From positions 4,158,545-4,222,544 of the forward strand of contig NC_088790.1 in assembly GCF_949628265.1 (NCBI RefSeq): a DNA stretch of 64,000 bases, written 5' to 3'. Positions 56,317-64,000 of this stretch are shown one piece after another; positions within the stretch are counted from its first letter, which is position 1, and every line of letters starts with the position of its first letter. Under the pieces are notes generated by a model. The model saw only the letters and a program-made list of their open reading frames with translations. It was not told the DNA's origin and made no database searches. The DNA is from Cloeon dipterum (Eukaryota; Arthropoda; Insecta; Ephemeroptera; Baetidae). The position numbers and the translations under genes were made by a program.

Positions 56317-57394
56317 TGTGCACGATGCGTTTCCTCGATTCAAACAGAGTGTGCCACTTCCCTCAATCAGAGATTTTTGTACCTATTTCGCTTTTGTCCG
56401 AATTTGTATGTCTGTATTTGTAATTAAATAGGGTACATTAGAGTAGAACTATTCCATACTAATTGTAAGAGACAAATAAATTCGAATTGAATATCAACTT
56501 CACCGCTGGCTATGAGTGTGAGAGCGCCCCAGCAAATTCATTCTCTACAGGCAAATTGTTAAAGTCACAGTAATTTATTGATAACCAATTTAAGTATATC
56601 TTAAAATATCAGTTTACATTTCACGCATAAATAGTTAAACTCTAAAAATATAGTTGCAAAAAAAAAATGTTTAATATTTACAAGCTTTCGTAATAAGCGC
56701 GATAAGCGCTTCGCATTTAACAACATGAAAGTTTTAATTCTGCTTTTAAGAACGCGAAGAACCTTTCTGCATTTTTTCAATTTTAAATATCTGCTGAAGA
56801 GAAAAATACGATTTGTATCACAATCAACACTGGTTGTAACTGTAAAAAGGTACGTGACAAAAAACCAAACAGACGGTTGCAGTAGTGTGATGAGTGTATT
56901 CTCCAGACGATTTCCATGGGTCTGCCATCTTAATGCTATTTATAAATCATTCCAAGTTATATTTTTTCTCCCCTATTACCATATGGAATGGTTTAATGTA
57001 AACAAAATCTTGGTTTGAATACACTAAAAGATTGTAATGTTAATTTACTCAGCGCCGTAGTACGGCTCACAGAGCTTCGGAGAAGAGTGAGCCATTTAGT
57101 TCGAAGCGACGACCTTCAAACCGAAGTAACAACCGTAATTTTCGCAATAGCCGGCTCAGTTTGGTCTCTAATCGTAGCTGTAAGACCAGACTTCAATTGT
57201 GATTAAAAAAATACCAAATAAAAGTCAAGGGACCGGAAAAAATTGGAAATTTCTGCCTTGTGTCAAGCAACTTTTCGGATCTCTCCGAGCTGAAACCCAA
57301 AATACCCGCCGTCCAAGCTCTCAAATAGTTGTAAATGGTATATCATCTGATGGAGCATATCAATCTGCATCCATTAAAATCCCACCGGGCCCCA
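56317..57394. other. Non-coding stretch upstream of histone H1
   Basis: No gene recognised. Two short open frames at 57015-57417 lie in different frames and carry no known motif. Confidence 0.4.
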
Positions 57395-57416
57395 CACGGC
57401 CCACCGGTGGGCCGTG
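57395..57416. promoter_or_regulatory. 22-bp perfect palindrome upstream of H1
   Basis: CACGGCCCACC is followed directly by its reverse complement GGTGGGCCGTG. It lies about 140 bp upstream of the H1 TATA box. The role is unknown; it might be a protein-binding site or a TE terminus. Confidence 0.5.
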
Positions 57417-57554
57417 ACCAGCCGACAAAGTCAACGGAGAAGCACGTTGGACGCCTGTAACGAAAAAGTTGAGCTGGGAAATCCGCGCTTGGCGTGCTGA
57501 AAAACCAGTGCGCATGCGTGCCGGCGGCGCTCAAGCGCCGGTCTGCTAACGGAG

Positions 57555-57562
57555 TATATAAA
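57555..57562 (+). promoter_or_regulatory. TATA box of histone H1
   Basis: TATATAAA 44 bp upstream of the H1 ATG, leaving a very short 5' UTR as usual for replication-dependent histone genes. Confidence 0.85.
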
Positions 57563-57605
57563 CGTGGAGTGTTACTTCTGAAGCTACACTCCATTACATT
57601 TCGCC

Positions 57606-58253
57606 ATGGCTGATACTGCTGCTCCTGCCGCTGCCCCTGCTCCTGCGAGCCCCACCAAGGCTAAGAAGCCTAAGGCTCCGAAGGCCGCTGGTGCCAAGAA
57701 GGTTGTCCCTGCACACCCTCCTACGGCCCAGATGGTCAACGCCGCCATCAAGAACTTGAAGGAACGCGGAGGTTCCTCCCTTCAAGCGATCAAGAAGTAC
57801 ATCGCCGCAACCTATAAGATCGATGCTGAGAAGCTTGCTCCTTTCATCCGCAAGTACCTCAAGTCTGCCGTCACCGATGGCAAGTTGGTGCAAACCAAGG
57901 GCAAGGGTGCCTCTGGTTCCTTCAAGCTGAGCGCCACTACCGCCGCCCCTAAGAAGGAAAAGGTGGTCAAGCCCAAGAAGCCTGCAGGTGAGAAGAAAGT
58001 GACCAAGACTAAGGCTGCCAAGCCCAAGAGGGCTACCGGCGAGAAGAAGGTCGCTAAGCCAAAGAAGGCCGTGGCTGAAAAGAAGGTTGCGAAGAAGCCC
58101 GCTGCTCTGAAGAAGGCCAAGTCGCCGAAGAAGGACAAGAAGCCCAAGGTCGCCGCAGCCAAGCCCAAGACACCCAAGGCTAAGAAGGTCGTTGCTAAGA
58201 AGCCCGCCGCCAAGAAGGCTGCCCCTAAGAAGGCCGCTGCCAAGAAGGCCTAA
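57606..58253 (+). CDS. H1: Linker histone H1
   Basis: 215 residues, intronless. A short Ala/Pro-rich N-tail with SPTK (15-18) is followed by the winged-helix globular domain at about 36-110 ([44 protein letters not shown]), then a Lys/Ala/Pro-rich C-tail with KPKK and AAKKA repeats and a SPKK site. It binds linker DNA at the nucleosome entry/exit. A TATA box upstream and a histone 3' stem-loop 31 nt after the stop identify a replication-dependent gene. The start has a good context (CGCCATGG). Confidence 0.98.
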   Translation: MADTAAPAAAPAPASPTKAKKPKAPKAAGAKKVVPAHPPTAQMVNAAIKNLKERGGSSLQAIKKYIAATYKIDAEKLAPFIRKYLKSAVTDGKLVQTKGKGASGSFKLSATTAAPKKEKVVKPKKPAGEKKVTKTKAAKPKRATGEKKVAKPKKAVAEKKVAKKPAALKKAKSPKKDKKPKVAAAKPKTPKAKKVVAKKPAAKKAAPKKAAAKKA

Positions 58254-58283
58254 GTCTTCTCCATCTCCTGGGATCCCCCAACC

Positions 58284-58299
58284 AGCCCTTTTCAGGGCT
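58284..58299 (+). terminator. Histone 3' stem-loop of H1
   Basis: AGCCCT-TTTC-AGGGCT, a perfect 6-bp stem with a 4-base loop. SLBP binds it for 3' processing. Downstream at 58311-58320 lies CATTTCAAAG, a candidate U7-binding histone downstream element. Confidence 0.95.
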
Positions 58300-58320
58300 A
58301 CCAAATAATTCATTTCAAAG

Positions 58321-59673
58321 TTCAAAAGCAAAGTTTACACTTAGCCATCTCACTCATTCCGGCTACGGCCCCATGGGTGTTCTCATAATAAAAATCTGAC
58401 GTATGTCGTGCTCTCTTCGGAGAGTACGTTTTCCATATATTATCATGTACATGCTTAGTATCTATGCTAATTAAGAAAATGCCATCAAACTGATTCCCTG
58501 CCTGAGAATGGGATTGCTCGGCCGGCTAACAAAATGCGTTCCTCCTTGCATTACAATTAGATGGACGCATTTTTATCCTCCCTGTCCCTGTAAGACCGTG
58601 TGCCCGGTGCCCCCTCCTTCAGATGGATTTAATATAAGCGTCCATCGGGCCGAGAGTGGCTAATTTTTTCGAATTCCGATGAGCAGTTCCAGGCGAATTG
58701 AATTTTTGGGGTGACACTTGTAATGTTTGCTTACAAAGTAATTGTTAATAATTGGAGATATTCCAGATTTGAATCTCAGGAAAGGGGGACGTGGTCTAGA
58801 GTTGCAGTTCACTTTTCATTCGCAGAACTCGATTTTTGAGGTAACGAATAAATAAGGACCACTCCCATTCCCGAGCTTCAAATTTGGAATATTCTCCATC
58901 ATTATTGACAAGCAGTATAATTTACAAGTGGCACATAAAAATATCAACGCCAAAAATCTCGTCCTATCGTGCTTTAAATGTCCGCAAATTCGCTCCGATG
59001 GTAAAATTGGATAACAATGCACCAGGAAAGGGAAGAAAAGGATTATTATTTTAAGTTTGAAATTAAATTTGACAATTTTAACTCCTAATTAAAAAATTGG
59101 AGATATTTTTGAACTGACCAGCAAGCCGGGGTGTCCCGGGAATTTTTTTCCGGTATCAGGATTTCCCGGAGATGATCAACACGTCCCTGGAAAAGGTAAA
59201 CTCCGGACTGAAAATTAAACCCGTTGGATAGTCTACTCTACATTAGATTTGACTGAATGCAATAACGCATGAAACAATGGTTCAAACCAAATATTCTGAG
59301 ACAGCACAGGGGAAAAGGTAGCTACAAAAATCCTGATTGGCTGACGCATTATCATCGCGAAATATGTACATGGGAGCTAGTTGGTGGCTTAATCTAATTA
59401 GACAAAATGAGTTTAGTCCAGAATTTCTTCTCTTTATTTTTGGAGTCAGTCGTTCCCTTCTGAATAGTTGAAAGAATCGTTAAATTCACGCTCGCCGAAG
59501 CAGTCTCTAAACCGTTAGTAAAGAGACGCGCAAGCCGCTATACGATCAACGAAACATCTATATCGTTCAGTTCTTCAAAATTCGGGTGCAATCTTATATT
59601 GAAGATAAATTCCAAGCATATACCAACGTATCTTATTAAATATTGCTTTATAACCAAACGAGAAGTATTTGGG
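58321..59673. other. Spacer between H1 and H4, no gene recognised
   Basis: Mixed, mostly AT-rich sequence. No exon, RNA gene or repeat with clear partners was recognised. Confidence 0.5.
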
Positions 59674-59674
59674 T

Positions 59675-59690
59675 GGCCCTTAAAAGGGCC
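59675..59690 (-). terminator. Histone 3' stem-loop of H4
   Basis: On the minus strand GGCCCT-TTTA-AGGGCC, 32 nt after the H4 stop. The loop ends in A, where the other three stem-loops in the window have C; the stem is intact. Confidence 0.9.
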
Positions 59691-59716
59691 GATTTCGCTG
59701 TTTAGGGTGAAGGTGA

Positions 59717-60667
<951 letters not shown>

Positions 60668-60691
60668 GCCGAAAAGCTCTGCGCCCAAATC

Positions 60692-60707
60692 GGCCCTTTT
60701 CAGGGCC
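60692..60707 (+). terminator. Histone 3' stem-loop of H3
   Basis: GGCCCT-TTTC-AGGGCC, 25 nt after the stop codon, followed by the CCACC flank and an ACAAAG element about 30 nt downstream. Confidence 0.95.
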
Positions 60708-61592
60708 ACCTAAATGATACCCGTTACAGTACAAAGCAATGATTCTTATCACAATATCTGCTATGTTTAATTATTCGTTAAAAGCATGTTTCACCTTGAA
60801 TCGAATGCAGGTAACAAAACCTAACCCGCATTAGGGATAGAATTGATTTAAAGGTTGAGACTCAAGTCCCTCTATTAAATATTGTCTCGCTGGGTTACTT
60901 AAAAGTATATTATAGTCCTGATGAACTATGTTATTCGCTTGACAGGAAGTAGCAGAGGAATTAATTCTTACAGTATTAAGTACGCAACATTGGGTAATGT
61001 TAAGAATTCCGACGTTCTTTACGGAATAGAGCGACTTAAATTCTTGAATTGATTGTGAGTAATGTTGCTTGTTCAACGTTCAACCAGCATTGATTGCGAG
61101 TTGGAAGTCTCATCAAACAAGGGCAATTTAATGCAAGATGAAATCAACAAGTTGTCACAACACCTAATGTGCTGGTAATAATGTTTGTAGGATGCCAGTT
61201 AATTTTTGGAAAAATTAACAAAATTTATTTATTCAAAAAAATCTGCGTCAGAATTAAACTAATCTTTAATTATGACTCTAATTACTCTAAACCAAAGGTC
61301 GCTAAGGTTCTTCCCTGCCCTTCAAGAAAAAATAGACTAAGTTAGGAATATCGCAAAAAATGACACACGGAATTTAATGGAATTAAGGTCGCTGATTATT
61401 GTTATTAACCGGAAAAACAACAATCTTTCTGAAAATCAGAACAATAGAAATTTGGCGTTTGTTGAGTGTTTGTCTGTTGTTTTTAATCGAGCGAATTCAC
61501 ATTAAAAAAATGGAAGTTGTTAGTGGGGAAATTGCAAATATAGAAATGCGATGAAAAGATATCTCGACGCGCAACACTAAAAGGAGTACTCA
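60708..61592. other. Spacer downstream of H3, no gene recognised
   Basis: AT-rich sequence without supportable features. Confidence 0.5.
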
Positions 61593-62086
61593 TCACACTT
61601 CCTCTTCTCGGGTGTTGGCGCGGTGGCTGCTCCGTCTACGTAGCTGCCGCTCGTTCTGAAAGAAATCCTCAAAGTTGTCGATGCTGCCGCTCTCTCCAGG
61701 CTGGTGTTGTCCACCGGGTGACCATGGGTTCGGCAAAGGTCACGGCGCGCGCGGGTGACGTGTGCGCGCGGCCGCCGATATGACGCCTCGGTTGGGCTCC
61801 GCGTGGACCAGGGACTCCTGACAGGGACTGGCCACGAGGGACACCTACAGGGTGGTGGACGAGGGAACATCAGAATGGCTCTTTGAAATTATTGTGGTGC
61901 CCGAAGCAACCACTGGCGGAAGCCCAAAAGGAGAATCCCAAAAGTTGGAAAAGCAAATGTTTACTTACAATTCCTGACTTTGGAGTGAATTTAACGTCGA
62001 ATCCGAAATCGTATGATTTCGTGGTCTGCAATGAGAGACGCACCCTGCTCAGGTGACGTGCGCTCTCGTCGGTGAATTTGGGCCAT
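61593..62086 (-). CDS. Candidate two-exon gene fragment within the histone block, product unknown
   Basis: On the minus strand, an exon 62086-61969 has an acceptor (AATAAATCAG) and a consensus donor (GTAAGT) and is open for 39 codons (WPKFTDESARHLSRVRLS, then SYDFGFDVKFTPKSGI). After a 124-nt intron ending CACCCTGTAG, a second exon at 61844 continues in frame (VSLVASPCQESLVHAEPN) to TGA at 61740-61742. The same frame then stays open for 48 more codons (GESGSIDNFEDFFQNERQ, RRRSSHRANTREEEV) to TGA at 61593-61595. The composition looks protein-like, but no family is recognised and upstream exons were not found. It could be a pseudogene or coincidence. Confidence 0.25.
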
Positions 62087-63456
62087 CTGATTTATTGTTC
62101 CCTGACCTACCGTGGGTTAGCTCAGGCTAACCCCCCTGCGGCACCTATCGAAGGTGGAGAAATTGGGAGGGCGAAGCAGCTGGTCGCTGTGCTGTCGCAC
62201 TCGTGCTGCACACAAGTTCGCTTTTGCACAGTTTTTCACATAATCACTTCACTTGCACAAATACAAAAACACAAGCAATAATCAAAGAAGAGAGGGAAAG
62301 ATAGGAAAGATATTTTTACAAAAATAAAAATAAATCAGTCATTTTACACAATTTACGTGTTTGCCAATTTTGCTATTGCCTTTATTACAAGTGATTGTTA
62401 TACTTTATGGCAATTTTTTCCGAATGAAAATAGTTTTCAATTACTCTCATTTAAAAACAAAATTTATCTCATATCAGTATTTTTACCGGTTCCAGGTTTA
62501 GTCCAATTTTTCTTGTGCATGACCGTTGGAAAACGACGGTTGAGCGGGAAGCAGGCGGTTGAGCGCTTTACGTGAGCTTAGTGCTTAGTCCGCAGTGGAG
62601 CTGTTACCTGTGGACGAGAGGCGGACAGCCGAGAACGGCGTTCTGCCTTGGCTTGAACGCGGTGATAAGGAAAGCGATCTTCGATGCAATTACGGCAATT
62701 ACTTGGTCGAAAATTCATAATTAGAATATCGTTTGCATTCAGTAATGAAAGTTAAGTCTTTGTGATATATTTATTATGGTATGTATTTATGCTAATTATA
62801 CCTGAAAGTAAAATCAAGAAAATACGTTTACATATCATTAAATAATGGAAATCTACGAAATTATCTATTAAACTAACCAGATGTGAGTAATTAATGTACA
62901 ACTTTTAAAGATTATGAAATCAATCTACACGACTCTTTGGTCATTATTAACTAAAAAATCAGGATTTGAAGTAGCTGAAGTGTTGGGGATGCTGGCATTA
63001 AGCAATATCCGTTGCCACAGCGATTTACTAAGAATTTTCTTTATGATTCGTACGTAATTGAAGAATTTGTGTAAGTTAAAGTAGCGTTGAGGTTAGAGCG
63101 TCAAGCAGATAGATGGTGGAGAATCGAGAGCATCGTGCACAAAATGGCAGCCCCAATGCTACACCGCGTTTGGTTCGGAGGCAACCCGTTACCCGTTTGT
63201 ACTGTTGGTGGCGGCAGGCGAAGGACCAGCACACTGGCGTCCCGCTGCAAGCGAGCTTCGTCCCATGCCAACGATCAAGTACATTCATAGCGAAAAACGA
63301 AATCAGGATGTTCATTCGAAAAGAATGAGAATAACTATATGTATGCGTTATCAACGTAATAACCATCGTATTCATATTCAAACCTCAAAACTATAGTATT
63401 ACTTAATATCTATGTTTATCGTATTGCTTTGAAACTTTCATTTGATTTATTTGGGT
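62087..63456. other. Spacer between H3 and H2B, no gene recognised
   Basis: Mostly AT-rich, with a GC-rich patch at about 63080-63290 that is open in several frames on both strands and has no recognised motif. Confidence 0.4.
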
Positions 63457-63472
63457 GGCCCTGAAAAGGGCC
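63457..63472 (-). terminator. Histone 3' stem-loop of H2B
   Basis: On the minus strand GGCCCT-TTTC-AGGGCC, 30 nt after the H2B stop. Downstream (minus) is GAAAGTTTCAAAGC, a candidate U7-pairing element, at 63426-63439. Confidence 0.95.
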
Positions 63473-63502
63473 GATTTTGCAAGCCGCGTGTCGATGTTGG
63501 GC

Positions 63503-63877
63503 TTACTTGGAGCTGGTGTACTTGGTCACAGCCTTGGTGCCTTCAGACACGGCGTGCTTGGCCAGCTCTCCGGGCAGCAGCAGACGCACGGCGGTCTGGA
63601 TTTCCCGGGACGTGATGGTGGAGCGCTTGTTGTAGTGAGCGAGGCGGCTGGCTTCGGCGGCGATGCGCTCGAAGATGTCGTTCACGAACGAGTTCATGAT
63701 CGACATGGCCTTGCTGGACACGCCGGTGTCGGGGTGCACCTGCTTCAGCACCTTGTAGATGTAGATGGCGTACGACTCCTTCCTGCGCTTCCTCTTGCCC
63801 TTCTTGTCGGACTTGCTGATGTTCTTCTGGGCTTTGCCAGACTTCTTGGCGGCCTTTCCGGAGGTTTTGGGTGGCAT
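63503..63877 (-). CDS. H2B: Core histone H2B
   Basis: 124 residues, intronless. A Lys-rich N-tail ([20 protein letters not shown]) precedes the histone fold starting at about [19 protein letters not shown], with the canonical [19 protein letters not shown] and C-terminal AVTKYTSSK, the latter including the ubiquitinated Lys. The usual divergent partner H2A should lie beyond the right edge. A transposon-like terminus begins 51 bp upstream of the ATG and no TATA box is visible in those 51 bp, so the normal promoter arrangement appears disrupted. Confidence 0.99.
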   Translation of the reverse strand: MPPKTSGKAAKKSGKAQKNISKSDKKGKRKRRKESYAIYIYKVLKQVHPDTGVSSKAMSIMNSFVNDIFERIAAEASRLAHYNKRSTITSREIQTAVRLLLPGELAKHAVSEGTKAVTKYTSSK

Positions 63878-63928
63878 GGCGATGCACGTCGTAGGTCAGC
63901 GGGCTGAGAAACGAATGAGGTTACGCTG

Positions 63929-64000
63929 CAGGGATGGGCAAAAAGTACCGGTACTTTTTAGGTACCGGTAAAAGTACCCGGTTCTACCCGGTACTACCGG
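63929..64000. mobile_element. Terminus of a hAT-like element, continues past the window
   Basis: CAGGGATGGGCAAAAAGTAC has the classic hAT TIR form (CAGGG.TGGGCAA), followed by self-complementary GTACCGGTAC and ACCGGTA motifs. The preceding 8 bases TTACGCTG (63921-63928) would be the target duplication. The other end is outside the window. Confidence 0.6.

Noticed and set aside
57015..57417. Two short open frames upstream of H1 as a possible small gene
   Set aside because: Different frames, no splice sites that join them, no recognisable motif.
57594..58331. 245-codon minus-strand open frame over H1
   Set aside because: A Leu/Gly-rich mirror of the Lys/Ala-rich H1 codons; no independent gene signal.
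61577..61870. 97-codon minus-strand open frame starting MFPRPPPCR
   Set aside because: It is the +1 frame of the second candidate exon and has a proline/arginine composition typical of GC-rich out-of-frame translation.
61872..61930. CTCTTTGAAAT followed by a small stem-loop, reminiscent of U7 snRNA near histone genes and complementary to the H1 downstream element
   Set aside because: The special U7 Sm site (AATTTGTCT) is absent, no snRNA promoter was identified, and a nine-base match is expected by chance in a window of this size. The segment also lies within the intron/exon arrangement proposed on the minus strand.
63087..63381. Open frames on both strands in the GC-rich patch before H2B
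   Set aside because: Simultaneously open on both strands with no motif or splice support; attributed to composition.

Overview
The window is nuclear DNA from an animal, most likely a pterygote insect. It holds a multi-exon acetylcholinesterase of the insect ace-1 type with GT/AG introns, a haemolymph juvenile-hormone-binding/takeout-family gene, and part of a replication-dependent histone cluster (H1, H4, H3, H2B) whose genes end in the metazoan histone 3' stem-loop. Most of the rest is non-coding, with abundant small transposable elements and microsatellites. The species cannot be named from the sequence.

Region by region. 1-27 kb has no recognisable protein-coding exon. It starts with a GC-rich segment ending in a good splice donor, a candidate distal 5' exon, and carries long CT/GA tracts, foldback MITEs and a 5'-truncated LINE fragment in minus orientation. 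27.3-36.9 kb is ace-1: five coding exons that join in frame into a 633-residue protein, with introns full of a dispersed repeat family that often carries AGGTCA-type direct repeats. 36.9-43.8 kb is probably ace-1 3' flank or a long 3' UTR, rich in CA repeats and MITE copies. 43.8-52.4 kb is gene-poor. 52.5-54.0 kb is a five-exon takeout/JHBP gene with TATA box and polyA signal. It is followed by a solo LTR, a degraded copy of its own exon 3, and two inverted hAT-type MITEs with perfect 8-bp target duplications. 57.6-63.9 kb is the histone block: H1(+), H4(-)/H3(+) divergent from a shared 222-bp promoter, and H2B(-). No H2A is inside the window. A hAT-like terminus begins about 50 bp upstream of the H2B start codon and runs off the end.

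How the genes fit together. The histones form one replication-dependent unit, with SLBP stem-loops 25-33 nt after each stop and, for H1 and H2B, a nearby CAAAG-rich element of the kind bound by U7 snRNP. ace-1 encodes the synaptic acetylcholine hydrolase with all catalytic residues intact and a C-terminal hydrophobic tail typical of GPI-anchored forms. No functional link between ace-1, the takeout gene and the histones is evident; they are simply neighbours. The most notable unexplained material is the mobile-element layer: at least two foldback MITE families, hAT MITEs, a solo LTR, a repeat family spreading nuclear-receptor-like sites, and a TE end inside a histone promoter.
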